Notes: generated by a model not told the origin, from the letters alone. A stretch of 64,000 nt of DNA from Clostridiaceae bacterium (GCA_003554105.1 PWFQ01000075.1:1-64000); one strand, 5' to 3'; shown: positions 1 to 8,340, counted from the stretch's first letter. Program-made: numbers and translations.

Positions 1-1195
1 CGATATAATATTTTTCTGGGTTGTAAGAATGGCATTTTCAGGACTAGAGTTTATGAAAGAAATTCCATTCAAGTATGTATTAATTCATGGATTAGTAAGG
101 GACTCCCAGGGAAGAAAAATGAGCAAGTCTTTGGGAAATGGAGTGGATCCATTAGAAGCGATTGATCAATATGGTGCTGATGCATTAAGATTCACATTGA
201 TTACGGGAAATACTCCGGGAAATGATATGAGATTTCACTTGGAGCGATTAGAATCCAGTCGTAATTTTGCGAATAAATTGTGGAATGCCACCCGTTTTGT
301 TTTAATGAACCGGGGTGAAAAACAATTAGTTTATGAAGATGTAGAAAAGAATCTGAATTCCACAGATTTTTGGATTTTATCCAGATTTAATCAAGTTACG
401 AAGGAAGTTACCGACAATATGGAACGATTTGACCTTGGAATTGCACTACAGAAAATATATGATTTCGTGTGGAATGAATATTGTGACTGGTATATTGAAT
501 TTTCCAAAACCCGTTTATACGGAGAAAATCCCGAAGAAAAATTGGCAGCTGAATTCATGTTGAACCATATACTGGAGAATATCCTGAAAATTCTTCATCC
601 CTTTATGCCTTTCATTACTGAAGAGATCTGGCAAAACATGAATGATGACGGCTCAAGTGTAATCGTGGCACAGTGGCCTCAATACAATTCTGAAAATGAC
701 TATCCTCGAGAGGTTGAAGGAGTAAATCTTGCAATGGAGGGGATAAAAAGCTTAAGAAATCTACGGGCGGACATGAATGTTCCCCCATCAAAAAAAGCGA
801 AGCTGATGATTTTTGCAAAGGACTCGGAGAAAAAAGCAATGATCTTTGCTCACATCCAATATTTCAAAGCATTAGCAGGTGTTTCTGAGGTTATTGAAAT
901 CAAACATTCAACCGACGCACCTCAAGATGCAGTTGCAGCTGTTGTTGATCAAATCGAATTTTTTATTCCCCTTGAAGAACTATTGGATATTTCTAAGGAA
1001 ATTGACCGATTAACTACGGAGAGGAAAAAATTACAGTCTGAAGTAAAGAGAGCAGAAGGAAAATTGAGTAATCAGGGATTTCTTGCAAAAGCTCCTGATA
1101 GTTTGATTGAAGAAGAAAAAGAAAAGCTTAATAAGTTCCAAGAGATGCTAAAGACTCTTGAAGAACGTATTGAAGTATTACAAAAGAAGCAGTAA
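1..1195 (+). CDS. valS: Valine--tRNA ligase, C-terminal part (5' end outside window)
   Basis: The enzyme charges tRNA-Val in the cytoplasm. The reading frame is open from the window edge (frame starting at base 2, residues DIIFFWVVRM), so the apparent ATG at 29 is internal. The class I signature KMSKS is at 116-130, followed by the anticodon-binding helical domain and, from about 985 to 1180, the charged coiled-coil arm that contacts tRNA in ValRS. About 397 residues are present, so more than half of a typical 880-residue protein is missing upstream. folC, the usual downstream neighbour in Firmicutes, is absent; a convergent gene follows across a shared hairpin terminator. Confidence 0.96.
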   Translation, partial: DIIFFWVVRMAFSGLEFMKEIPFKYVLIHGLVRDSQGRKMSKSLGNGVDPLEAIDQYGADALRFTLITGNTPGNDMRFHLERLESSRNFANKLWNATRFVLMNRGEKQLVYEDVEKNLNSTDFWILSRFNQVTKEVTDNMERFDLGIALQKIYDFVWNEYCDWYIEFSKTRLYGENPEEKLAAEFMLNHILENILKILHPFMPFITEEIWQNMNDDGSSVIVAQWPQYNSENDYPREVEGVNLAMEGIKSLRNLRADMNVPPSKKAKLMIFAKDSEKKAMIFAHIQYFKALAGVSEVIEIKHSTDAPQDAVAAVVDQIEFFIPLEELLDISKEIDRLTTERKKLQSEVKRAEGKLSNQGFLAKAPDSLIEEEKEKLNKFQEMLKTLEERIEVLQKKQ

Positions 1196-1197
1196 AC

Positions 1198-1222
1198 AAG
1201 TCAGGGATTTACTCCCTGACTT
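1198..1222. terminator. Bidirectional hairpin terminator between valS and the DUF4364 gene
   Basis: AAGTCAGGGA (1198-1207) and TCCCTGACTT (1213-1222) form a perfect 10-bp stem with a five-base loop. The loop contains the stop codon of the minus-strand gene. The plus-strand side runs into a pyrimidine-rich tail. Confidence 0.75.
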
Positions 1223-1760
1223 CTCTTTCACCAGAGTTCAGTAAAGTCTTTTTCAATTGGGTAATTAACGCATGATACCTGCTTTCCCATCTGAGCACTA
1301 AATCTTTTGCATCATCTTCTGAGTTCAGGGTAAAGGATAAATGAGACTCTTCATTTCTTTCATCTTTGTAGTAAAGTGACACCTTCCATTGATGGTCGGA
1401 GATTTTCTCATAAGAGCTTTGAATTTTAATATTATTAAGCAAAGCGTTCCGGTTCCTCTTGTATAGTTCTTCAATTGTATGAATTTGATTTTTAGACAGC
1501 CGGTTTTGAAAATAGTTTAATGTTTGAACTCCCAACGGCTCTATCATTAGTTTTCTGTGTTCTGAGGAGCTTTGAATTTCCCTGATGAATTTGCTTTTCT
1601 TTAGTTGACCGAGCGTTTGTTGAATTGTAAAATAGTCCATCTGATTTCCGGAAATCATAAGATCCGATAGTGGCTGTTGATAAACCGCTCTAGGGGATAG
1701 CTTAAGCAGATAGAGAATTAATAATTTATTTTCTGCTTGATTTTCATTATTATAAAACAT
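1209..1760 (-). CDS. DUF4364 family protein, probable winged-helix regulator
   Basis: This 183-residue protein matches the DUF4364 family of Clostridia. The N-terminus (AENKLLILYLLKLSPRAVYQ) and the following MDYFTIQQTLGQLKKSKFI segment look like a winged-helix DNA-binding fold, which is a family expectation and is not proven here. The second half has alternating charged strands and a final helix. I placed the start at the ATG at 1760, since the GAGGTGA ribosome site (1765-1771) suits it better than the GTG three bases upstream. The gene is convergent with valS and divergent from the iron-sulfur gene at 1854. Its target is unknown. Confidence 0.8.
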   Translation of the reverse strand: MFYNNENQAENKLLILYLLKLSPRAVYQQPLSDLMISGNQMDYFTIQQTLGQLKKSKFIREIQSSSEHRKLMIEPLGVQTLNYFQNRLSKNQIHTIEELYKRNRNALLNNIKIQSSYEKISDHQWKVSLYYKDERNEESHLSFTLNSEDDAKDLVLRWESRYHALITQLKKTLLNSGEREVRE

Positions 1761-1853
1761 CACATCACCTCATTTATTCTATTCCTATACTATCTTAAGA
1801 CATAATGAATTTTTTGAAAAGGATTATTTTAATGACGCAGGGGGCAACGACAG

Positions 1854-2546
1854 ATGAAAATACAGTCTGAAAGAGAAAAAGAACTCATTAAAATGATCTC
1901 AGCAGCGGGCTTCCCCCTTTGGGGTTTCTGCAGCGTGAAGGGTCTTCTTCCTGGAAACCTCAGCGACTTAAACTACGGAATCAGTGTTTCTTTACCAATT
2001 TCGAATAAAATCATGCAAGAAGTTGAAATTAATCAATCACCGACCCACACATATTTTCATCGATACCGAACAATTAATACTTTTATCGATCAAAGACTCC
2101 TGGAATTAACATTGCTTATCGAAGACTGGGGATATGAAACATATGCAGTTCCAGCATCTCAAAGCGTAAATAAAAATGACCAAAAGTATCGCGGAATATT
2201 TCAACATCGTACTGTAGCAACAAGAAGTGGAATAGGATGGATCGGTAAAAATGGAAGCATTGTGACGAAAAAATATGGACCGAGAATCCGTCTGGGATCA
2301 GTTTTGACAAATATGCCTTTAGTAGAAAACAAGCCGATCAGAGAAGGTCTCTGCGGAAAGTGTAGAATATGTGTGAATCTTTGTCCTGCTTCAGCCCTTT
2401 CAGGAGAAAATTGGGATGAAAGGCAGTCCTCAAGAATTTATGATCCTAAAGCCTGCAGTGATCATATGAAGAATCATTATAAAGGGATAGGAAGAGGTTC
2501 TGTTTGCGGGATTTGCATAGCATCTTGTCCTGTTGGCAAACCATAA
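1854..2546 (+). CDS. QueG-like iron-sulfur protein (4Fe-4S double-cluster domain)
   Basis: The C-terminal half carries two ferredoxin-like cysteine sets. One is C167, C170, C173 and C177 (CGKCRICVNLC). The other is C201 with C218, C221 and C225 (CGICIASC). The preceding GIGWIGKNGSIVT and GPRIRLGSVLT segments are typical of epoxyqueuosine reductase QueG, which finishes queuosine in tRNA. At 230 residues it is far shorter than QueG (about 380): the N-terminal cobalamin-binding portion is reduced and the C-terminal HEAT-like part is missing. I therefore call it a QueG-like reductase of uncertain substrate. No other queuosine gene is nearby. Confidence 0.72.
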   Translation: MKIQSEREKELIKMISAAGFPLWGFCSVKGLLPGNLSDLNYGISVSLPISNKIMQEVEINQSPTHTYFHRYRTINTFIDQRLLELTLLIEDWGYETYAVPASQSVNKNDQKYRGIFQHRTVATRSGIGWIGKNGSIVTKKYGPRIRLGSVLTNMPLVENKPIREGLCGKCRICVNLCPASALSGENWDERQSSRIYDPKACSDHMKNHYKGIGRGSVCGICIASCPVGKP

Positions 2547-2577
2547 ACTAATTTTTAACCGAAAGGAAGATACTAAC

Positions 2578-3723
2578 ATGGTAAAAATGAAATCGTTTCT
2601 GGTCATTTTGCTAATTATTCTTTTGTTCACATTAGTTTCATGTCAAGATCAACAAAACGATTCAGTCGAAGAAAACGGAAATCATGACTATGAAAACTCT
2701 GAACAGGAAGATATAATTGAATTTGAAGAAGATGAGGATCCCATAGAAGATCATGAAAGTGATAAGGAGGGAGAGGAAAATGCATCTCAAGAAGATACTA
2801 AAGAAGAAGTTGTAAACCCTGAGGAAGTAAATGCCAATGAATTGGGAGATGTAATGGTTCTAATGTATCACCATATATCAGAACCTGAAGATACATGGGT
2901 TAGAACTCCGGACAATTTCCGTCAGGATTTACAGAACCTCTATGATCTCGATTTCAGACCAGTTAGTCTAGAGGACTATGCTAAAGGGAAAATCAATTTG
3001 GAAGCAGGAATGAAACCTGTTGTATTGACTTTTGACGACGGTCGTCAAAATAACTTTAATATGATTGAAGACCAGACCGGTGAATGGATCATCGACCCTG
3101 ATTCTGCTGTCGGTATCTTAGTCGATTTTCATGAGGAAAATCCTGATTTTCCTTTGGAGGCAACCTTCTTTATAAATGGAGGAACTCCTTTCGGTCAAGA
3201 GGAGTTTGTGCGAGATAAACTTGAATTCATTGTTGCGAACGGAATGGATATTGGAAACCATAGCTATACTCATGCAAATTTTACTGACTTAGATGCAGAG
3301 GAGTTACAAAGAGAATTAGGAAGATTAACAAAAATGGTCAGAGAATATTTGCCTGATTACGATGTGAATACATTAGCTCTTCCATTTGGCTCAAGGCCTG
3401 GCAAAGAAGAGCTTCAAACTTATCTTCATCGGGGGGGGTATGATGATATCATTTACGAGCATATTGCTATTCTTGAGGTGGGTTGGCAACCCTATTTTTC
3501 TCCTTACCATATAAACTTTGACCCATTAAAGATTCAGCGGGTCAGAGCCAGTGAAATGAATGTAGATAATGTGGGGATGTACGACTGGATTAATCATTTT
3601 GAAACCGGTAACAGAAGACCTTTTATCAGTGACGGTTCCAAAAATACAATCAGTTTTCCCAAGGAACACTATGAATATTTCAATGAGTCAATGGAAACGG
3701 ATCGGAAAGCAAATCCATTTTAG
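2578..3723 (+). CDS. Lipoprotein polysaccharide deacetylase (NodB domain)
   Basis: The 381-residue protein starts with a lipoprotein signal peptide: lysines, a long hydrophobic stretch and the lipobox LVSC with C22 as the lipidated residue. A very acidic Glu/Asp-rich linker of about 60 residues follows, then a NodB homology domain. Its motifs are visible: TFDDG, the metal-binding HSYTH and the PFGSRPG strand. The family removes acetyl groups from cell-wall or other surface glycans outside the membrane. I chose the ATG at 2578 because the signal peptide begins there and GAAAGGAAG precedes it; the upstream in-frame ATG at 2533 overlaps the previous gene. The exact glycan cannot be told. Confidence 0.88.
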   Translation: MVKMKSFLVILLIILLFTLVSCQDQQNDSVEENGNHDYENSEQEDIIEFEEDEDPIEDHESDKEGEENASQEDTKEEVVNPEEVNANELGDVMVLMYHHISEPEDTWVRTPDNFRQDLQNLYDLDFRPVSLEDYAKGKINLEAGMKPVVLTFDDGRQNNFNMIEDQTGEWIIDPDSAVGILVDFHEENPDFPLEATFFINGGTPFGQEEFVRDKLEFIVANGMDIGNHSYTHANFTDLDAEELQRELGRLTKMVREYLPDYDVNTLALPFGSRPGKEELQTYLHRGGYDDIIYEHIAILEVGWQPYFSPYHINFDPLKIQRVRASEMNVDNVGMYDWINHFETGNRRPFISDGSKNTISFPKEHYEYFNESMETDRKANPF

Positions 3724-3761
3724 TCAGATGGTTTACAATAATATACTTATGTTACGAATCA

Positions 3762-3788
3762 AAGAAGTCGCCTTAGCGGCGACTTCTT
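3762..3788 (+). promoter_or_regulatory. Perfect 11-bp hairpin just upstream of a small gene's ribosome site
   Basis: AAGAAGTCGCC (3762-3772) pairs with GGCGACTTCTT (3778-3788) around the loop TTAGC. No T-run follows; the Shine-Dalgarno GGAGGTGA begins three bases later (3791). It may end the deacetylase transcript or gate translation of the small ORF at 3805. Confidence 0.6.
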
Positions 3789-3804
3789 CCGGAGGTGACT
3801 TTTA

Positions 3805-3936
3805 GTGGAGCCATATATTGCTGTAGTCTTTATTGCATTGATCATTCTTGTGTCAATTCAGTATTCATTGAACAAAATTATCGTTTTGCTGAAAGAAATT
3901 AAGAATATACTACAATCCCTTAATCGGAGGGGTTAA
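3805..3936 (+). CDS. Small single-pass membrane protein, 43 residues
   Basis: A GTG-started frame encodes one hydrophobic helix (residues 4-18, YIAVVFIALIILVSI) followed by a basic amphipathic tail (NKIIVLLKEIKNILQS). A strong GGAGGTGA ribosome site sits at 3791-3798 with good spacing, which is the main support for its being real. The frame is too short for standard ORF lists. It lies between the deacetylase and hpt and is followed by its own hairpin terminator at 3951. I do not recognise the family. Confidence 0.65.
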   Translation: MEPYIAVVFIALIILVSIQYSLNKIIVLLKEIKNILQSLNRRG

Positions 3937-3950
3937 GAGCTGATGGAAAT

Positions 3951-3984
3951 AGGCAGTCACAATTATTTGACAGCCTGTTTTTTT
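3951..3984 (+). terminator. Terminator after the small membrane ORF
   Basis: AGGC-A-GTCA (3951-3959) pairs with TGAC-A-GCCT (3968-3976), with one A/A mismatch in the stem, and is followed by seven T residues. The right arm contains the -35 box of the next promoter. Confidence 0.7.
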
Positions 3985-3995
3985 CATTATAAAAT
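3967..3995 (+). promoter_or_regulatory. Probable sigma-A promoter of hpt
   Basis: TTGACA (3967-3972) and TAAAAT (3990-3995) are 17 bases apart. The -35 box is embedded in the right arm of the preceding terminator hairpin. Confidence 0.55.
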
Positions 3996-4039
3996 GTTAG
4001 CAATTCTAATTTTTAAACGAAATAAGGAGGAAGGTATAG

Positions 4040-4588
4040 ATGGACATTGAGAGAAAAGAGTGGGAAATTTTATGCTCGGAGCAAGAAATTCAAATGAGAC
4101 TAAAGGAACTTGGAGATCAAATCTCTGAAGACTATAAAGATAAAAAACTCTATGTGATTTCTTTACTTAAGGGAAGTTTTATCTTTACTGCCGATTTAGT
4201 AAGAAAGCTCAGCATCCCTGTTAAGGTGAATTTTATGACGACTTCAAGCTATGGTGATGCAACGGAAAGCAGTGGAAAGGTAAGTATTTTAGCAGATATC
4301 CAAGAAGATTTAATGGAATATGATGTACTTATTACTGACGATATAGCAGATTCCGGTTTAACAATGAAAAAAGTCATGGATCATATTTCTGCTAAGAGTC
4401 CCAACAGTGTAAGATGCTGCGTGTTGTTGGACAAACCCGAAAGAAGAAAAGTTGAACTTTCTCCTGATTATGTAGGATTTACGATTCCTGATAAATTTGT
4501 TGTAGGCTACGGACTGAATTATGGCGATTATTACCGTAATATCCCGTACGTTTTTGCAGTTACAGGAAGGGATCGAAAGAATGATTAG
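4040..4588 (+). CDS. hpt: Hypoxanthine(-guanine) phosphoribosyltransferase
   Basis: This cytoplasmic purine-salvage enzyme joins hypoxanthine or guanine to PRPP to make IMP or GMP. The 182-residue length is normal. Family motifs are the ISLLKGSFIF strand-loop, the SYGD flexible-loop motif and the PRPP-binding segment LITDDIADSGLTM. A consensus AAGGAGG precedes the ATG. The next gene starts inside its last codons (8-base overlap), so the two are probably co-translated. Typical clostridial hpt genes sit beside tilS-ftsH, which is not the case here. Confidence 0.93.
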   Translation: MDIERKEWEILCSEQEIQMRLKELGDQISEDYKDKKLYVISLLKGSFIFTADLVRKLSIPVKVNFMTTSSYGDATESSGKVSILADIQEDLMEYDVLITDDIADSGLTMKKVMDHISAKSPNSVRCCVLLDKPERRKVELSPDYVGFTIPDKFVVGYGLNYGDYYRNIPYVFAVTGRDRKND

Positions 4589-5579
4589 ATTAAAGGTATA
4601 TGATGGAAGCCTTTTGTTCTTTGCTCTAGGGTTACTTTTTGTAGGAATCAGTCTTCTCATCAGTTCGTCAGCGTTACCTTTTGAGTTGCAAATACTGATC
4701 ACTCAGTACCTGATTATTGCATTACCTCCGATTGTCTATTTAAAATGGAAAAATATTAATATAAGAAAAGCCTTAAGAATTCGCAAGTTATCCTTAAGAG
4801 ATGGAGTTTATGTTGTCCTCATAACTTTGTTAATCTATCCGATTGCTGTTTTGTTGAATACATTGGTGATGCTGTTTTTAAGTTTATTTGGGTCACTGAA
4901 TATTCCTCAGGTTCCTACTCCAACGGATCCTCGTCAATATATTCTTTATTTGTTCATCATTGCGATTTCAGCTGGGATTTGTGAGGAAATCTTTTTTCGG
5001 GGCTTTCTCTTAAGAAGTTTTGAAGGAGTAAGTTATAAGTTTGCAATTCTGTTTACAGCAATTCTTTTCGGGATATTTCACTTCAACATCTACAATCTTG
5101 GAGCAACAGTTCTTTTTGGAGTCGTTTTCGGGTACCTGGTTTTAGTAACCGATTCTATATGGGCTGGAATTATTGGGCACATTTTCAACAATGCTTTTGC
5201 AGTAAGTTTAGGGTTCGCTGTGAACCGAATAAATGAGATCGGTCAAGAGTGGATTGAGGACCTTGATGGGTTAGCTGAATCCGGAGGTATTGAAATCATA
5301 AATACAACAGAAATTGTTTTTGCTGTTCTAATCTTCGGTTTTATCTCTTTAGGAACAGGATTTGCTGGTTTATTACTTCTAAAACGATTCAGAAAGCCTG
5401 TAAAATATGAGGAGCGACATGCAATGATCTTTTCATCGGAGCAAAAGACGGATAAAGATGATTCTATCAGGGAGGGCAGTACTTTATTCAAAGATTTATG
5501 GCCAATATATCCTGTTATAGGAATTTTTATTTTCTTTGTCGGCTATCAATTTTATGAGATCATAAAATCTGGTGTATAA
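4581..5579 (+). CDS. CPBP family intramembrane metalloprotease
   Basis: The 332-residue protein has about eight hydrophobic segments. It carries the CPBP (Abi) glutamic/metal protease signature: EEIFFRGFLLRSF in motif 1, then FHFNIYNLG, and a later GHIFNNAFA. Relatives are membrane proteases such as type II CAAX prenyl endopeptidases and proteins of bacteriocin self-immunity; the substrate here is unknown. The last third is an unusual extension with two further membrane helices separated by a charged cytoplasmic loop. The start at 4581 overlaps hpt by 8 bases; an earlier in-frame ATG (4521) lies deep inside hpt and is rejected. Confidence 0.85.
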   Translation: MIRLKVYDGSLLFFALGLLFVGISLLISSSALPFELQILITQYLIIALPPIVYLKWKNINIRKALRIRKLSLRDGVYVVLITLLIYPIAVLLNTLVMLFLSLFGSLNIPQVPTPTDPRQYILYLFIIAISAGICEEIFFRGFLLRSFEGVSYKFAILFTAILFGIFHFNIYNLGATVLFGVVFGYLVLVTDSIWAGIIGHIFNNAFAVSLGFAVNRINEIGQEWIEDLDGLAESGGIEIINTTEIVFAVLIFGFISLGTGFAGLLLLKRFRKPVKYEERHAMIFSSEQKTDKDDSIREGSTLFKDLWPIYPVIGIFIFFVGYQFYEIIKSGV

Positions 5580-5592
5580 GGAGGTCGACGAT

Positions 5593-6354
5593 TTGGAAGG
5601 ATACTCAAATTTAGCGAGTGTGTATGATGAATTGATGGATAATGTGGATTATGACTTATGGTCAGAACGCATTGACCAGTTAATTCGGACTTATTCAGTT
5701 CCATACTCCAAAGATTCGACACATATTCTTGAATTTGCCTGTGGAACCGGAAATTTGTCCTTTCCCTTGAATAAAAGAGGGTACAGAATTACAGGTGTTG
5801 ATCGATCCAATGAAATGTTAATGGTTGCTGAAGAAAAACGAGTTGATTTTGGCAGTGGTATATCCTTTATTCAACATGATATGCTGAGTTTTCCCACAAA
5901 TGTTACTTATGATCACGTTCTTTGTGGTTGTGACGGGGTGAATTATCTGGTTAATCAAAAGGATCTGGAAGGTTTTTTCGAGAAAGTATATAAGCTTATT
6001 TCAGACAAAGGATTATTTATCTTTGATATAAGCAGTCGATATAAGCTTGAAAAGATTCTTGGAAATAACACTTTTGGTGAAGATCGTGATAACATTAGTT
6101 ATCTGTGGGAGAACAGTTTTTTTGAAGAAGAGTCTATTGTAGAAATGGAGTTAACCATTTTTGTTAAATCAGATCAGGATACTTATCGGAAGATGAAAGA
6201 GTACCATGTTCAAAAGGCGCATTCGGTTTCTGAGTTAACTTCATTGTTAAAGAATGCAGGGTTTTCCTGGGTGAAAGTCTATGACGACTTACACGATCGA
6301 CCACCTGTTAAAACCTCTGAAAGAATCCTTTTCCTCGTTGGAAAAAGCCGTTAG
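5593..6354 (+). CDS. Class I SAM-dependent methyltransferase
   Basis: The Rossmann motif ILEFACGTGNLSFPL, then ITGVDRSNEML (acidic residue binding the SAM ribose) and the CDGVNYL segment define a small-molecule-type class I methyltransferase, 253 residues long. Family members of this shape (YqeM/CmoA-like) act on varied substrates, so the target is not predictable. The TTG at 5593 is chosen because a perfect AAGGAGG (5578-5584) lies 8 bases upstream; the GTG at 5572 would place that site inside the gene. It closes the hpt-CPBP gene group. Confidence 0.85.
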   Translation: MEGYSNLASVYDELMDNVDYDLWSERIDQLIRTYSVPYSKDSTHILEFACGTGNLSFPLNKRGYRITGVDRSNEMLMVAEEKRVDFGSGISFIQHDMLSFPTNVTYDHVLCGCDGVNYLVNQKDLEGFFEKVYKLISDKGLFIFDISSRYKLEKILGNNTFGEDRDNISYLWENSFFEEESIVEMELTIFVKSDQDTYRKMKEYHVQKAHSVSELTSLLKNAGFSWVKVYDDLHDRPPVKTSERILFLVGKSR

Positions 6355-6358
6355 TTAG

Positions 6359-6388
6359 TTGACAGACGAAACTCACCTATAGTATAAT
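6359..6388 (+). promoter_or_regulatory. Consensus sigma-A promoter of the cold-shock gene
   Basis: TTGACA (6359-6364) and TATAAT (6383-6388), both perfect, are 18 bases apart, starting a few bases after the methyltransferase stop codon. Confidence 0.85.
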
Positions 6389-6392
6389 CACA

Positions 6393-6415
6393 TTAAATGA
6401 TAGAGTATCATTTAA
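6393..6415 (+). promoter_or_regulatory. AT-rich 5'-UTR hairpin of the cold-shock mRNA
   Basis: TTAAATGATA (6393-6402) and TATCATTTAA (6406-6415) form a perfect 10-bp inverted repeat around GAG, at or just after the expected transcription start. It is only marginally stable because it is nearly all A/T. It could be a temperature-sensitive element or an operator palindrome. Confidence 0.55.
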
Positions 6416-6444
6416 ATAAGTAATGATTTAGGAGGAATTATTCA

Positions 6445-6654
6445 ATGGAAAAAGGTACAGTAAAGTGGTTTAATGCGGAAAAAGGTTATGGATTTATTTC
6501 AAGAGAAGATGGAGACGATGTATTTGTTCATTTTTCAGCAATTGAAATGGATGGGTTCAAAACATTAGAAGAAGGCCAAACCGTTGAATTTGAAATTGTT
6601 GAAGGTGAAAAAGGACCTCAAGCAACAAATGTGACCAAAGCCGTTGAAGAATAG
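6445..6654 (+). CDS. csp: Cold-shock protein (CspA/CspD family)
   Basis: A 69-residue single cold-shock domain. RNP1 (GYGFI) and RNP2 (VFVHFSAI) are intact, as is the GTVKWFN start typical of the family. Such proteins bind single-stranded RNA and DNA and act as RNA chaperones, often at low temperature. The gene is monocistronic: it has a consensus promoter at 6359, a hairpin leader, the ribosome site AGGAGG (6431-6436) and a terminator at 6689. Confidence 0.96.
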   Translation: MEKGTVKWFNAEKGYGFISREDGDDVFVHFSAIEMDGFKTLEEGQTVEFEIVEGEKGPQATNVTKAVEE

Positions 6655-6688
6655 TTCTTTTAAGGTGCTTGCAAAATTGCCATTAACC

Positions 6689-6719
6689 AAGACAGGTTGG
6701 ATCTCCAATCTGTCTTTTT
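6689..6719 (+). terminator. Terminator of the cold-shock gene
   Basis: AAGACAGGTTGG and CCAATCTGTCTT (6689-6716) pair over 12 bp, including one G-U, around ATCT, and are followed by T residues. Confidence 0.75.
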
Positions 6720-6759
6720 AACTGTGCAGATAGAGATTTGCATGAGAAGGAGGGAAACC

Positions 6760-7641
6760 GTGACAAGTAAATTAATAAGAGGTACTGCTCTTGATGGACA
6801 GATAAGATTTTTCGTTACAAATACCACGAATATGGTAGAAGACGCTAAAACGATCCACCAAACTTCTCCAGTTGCAACAGCAGCATTGGGAAGGTTATTA
6901 ACAGCAACTTCTATTTTAGGAGTAATGCTGAAAGGTGAAAACAATAAAGTAACCGCAAGGATCCATGGGAATGGACCTATAGGAACGATGATTGCAACCA
7001 GTAATGCAACAGGAAATGTGAAAGGGTACGTTGGTAATCCTCTAGTTCTAGTGGATTCGCCTACAAAAGGCAAGTTGAATGTCGGTGGAGCAGTAGGAAC
7101 TGATGGAGAAATCACAATCATTAAAGATCTTGGAATGAAAAACTCATACATCAGTAACTACCCACTTGTCAGTGGAGAAATCGGCGAAGATTTCGCGGCA
7201 TATTTTATGCATTCCGAGCAGACTCCCTCAGCTGTTGGATTAGGAGTGATTATGGACGTTGATTATACAATAAAGAGTGCGGGAGGCTTTATCATTCAGT
7301 TGATGCCTGAAACTGATGAGAATGTTGCATTTATTATAGAAGAGCGTATAAAAGAAATTGGGTCAGTCTCAGAATTATTTGCAAAAAGTAAGAATGAAAA
7401 AGAGGTTTTAGAAGAGTTGTTGGGGCCCTTCGCTCCTGAAATTATGAAAGAATATGAGATTGCATATCATTGTGATTGTCATCGGGAAAGATTTGAAAAA
7501 GCTTTAATAAGCTTAGGGAAAGATGAACTGTCTAAAATTTTAGATGAAGATGGACACGCTGAATTACAATGCCATTTCTGCAATAAAACCTATCAATTTA
7601 ATCAAGAAAATTTAAAATCGCTTATAAGAGAAAGCAAGTAA
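6760..7641 (+). CDS. hslO: Hsp33 redox-regulated chaperone
   Basis: The 293-residue protein matches Hsp33, a cytoplasmic holdase activated by oxidation. The zinc and redox switch near the C-terminus is complete: the CDC motif (HCDCHRERF) and the CHFC motif about 27 residues later. The N-terminal domain shows GTALDGQIRFFV. The GTG at 6760 follows GAAGGAGGG at good spacing and gives the family start (M-TSKLIRGTA); earlier in-frame ATGs at 6697 and 6742 are rejected. An adjacent cold-shock gene is suggestive of stress grouping, but each has its own signals. Confidence 0.95.
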   Translation: MTSKLIRGTALDGQIRFFVTNTTNMVEDAKTIHQTSPVATAALGRLLTATSILGVMLKGENNKVTARIHGNGPIGTMIATSNATGNVKGYVGNPLVLVDSPTKGKLNVGGAVGTDGEITIIKDLGMKNSYISNYPLVSGEIGEDFAAYFMHSEQTPSAVGLGVIMDVDYTIKSAGGFIIQLMPETDENVAFIIEERIKEIGSVSELFAKSKNEKEVLEELLGPFAPEIMKEYEIAYHCDCHRERFEKALISLGKDELSKILDEDGHAELQCHFCNKTYQFNQENLKSLIRESK

Positions 7642-7673
7642 ACTTACTTGAGCTTTGAAATGGGGAAATCGTA

Positions 7674-8279
7674 ATGGTGATCATTTATATTACAGCTGTT
7701 GGAATCATTGGCGGACTCATTGGCTGGATAACCAATAAAATTGCTGTTAAGCTTTTGTTCCGTCCAATCCATCCGGTAAAAATTCCGATTACCGGATGGA
7801 CGATCCATGGACTGATACCTAAACGGAAGAAAGATCTTGCGAGAACAATTGGAGAAAAAATTGAGCAGGATTTCATTTCAATGGAGGATATTCTTGAAGA
7901 AGTTCTGGCCGAACGGGAAAGAGTCAAGTTGATGGATCACATGAAATTCAGATTAGGCAAGATAATAGCCAGTCGCACTCCATCTTTTCTCCCGATAAGA
8001 GTATTTGATAGGATTCAGCTTTATGTGAATGATCTCATCGATCAGGAAGGAGAAGAAATGTTATTTGATGTCATTGAAAACATCAGTAAAGACAGTACTG
8101 AAAGACATCATATTGCAAAACTTGTTGAAGAGCGTATTAACCGTTTTCCAATCTACAAGCTGGAATCAATCATCAAAGATGTTGCATCAAGAGAACTTAA
8201 ACATATAGAAGCACTTGGAGGAATTATAGGATTTTTAATTGGTGTTTTTCAAGGGTTTCTTTTGTTCATTATTCTCTGA
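7674..8279 (+). CDS. DUF445 family membrane protein
   Basis: The protein has 201 residues. The N-terminal helix and GGLIGWITNKIAVKLLFRPIHPV segment are diagnostic of DUF445 (YheB-like). A long soluble, charged helical middle and a C-terminal membrane helix (IGFLIGVFQGFLLFIIL) follow. The family sits in the membrane and its function is not established. It follows hslO by 32 bases and is probably co-transcribed, since no terminator lies between them. Confidence 0.85.
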   Translation: MVIIYITAVGIIGGLIGWITNKIAVKLLFRPIHPVKIPITGWTIHGLIPKRKKDLARTIGEKIEQDFISMEDILEEVLAERERVKLMDHMKFRLGKIIASRTPSFLPIRVFDRIQLYVNDLIDQEGEEMLFDVIENISKDSTERHHIAKLVEERINRFPIYKLESIIKDVASRELKHIEALGGIIGFLIGVFQGFLLFIIL

Positions 8280-8305
8280 CATACTTAAAAACTTGAGATA
8301 AACTA

Positions 8306-8334
8306 TTGACATTTTTAGGGTTACAGAATATAAT
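8306..8334 (+). promoter_or_regulatory. Consensus promoter of thrS
   Basis: TTGACA (8306-8311) and TATAAT (8329-8334), both perfect, are separated by 17 bases. Confidence 0.88.
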
Positions 8335-8340
8335 TTACTA

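Noticed and set aside
4358-4702. 114-residue minus-strand frame across the hpt/CPBP junction
   Set aside because: Antisense to both genes with no translation signals.
6660-7151. 163-residue minus-strand frame
   Set aside because: Shadow of hslO; it would begin and end inside other signals, including the csp terminator.
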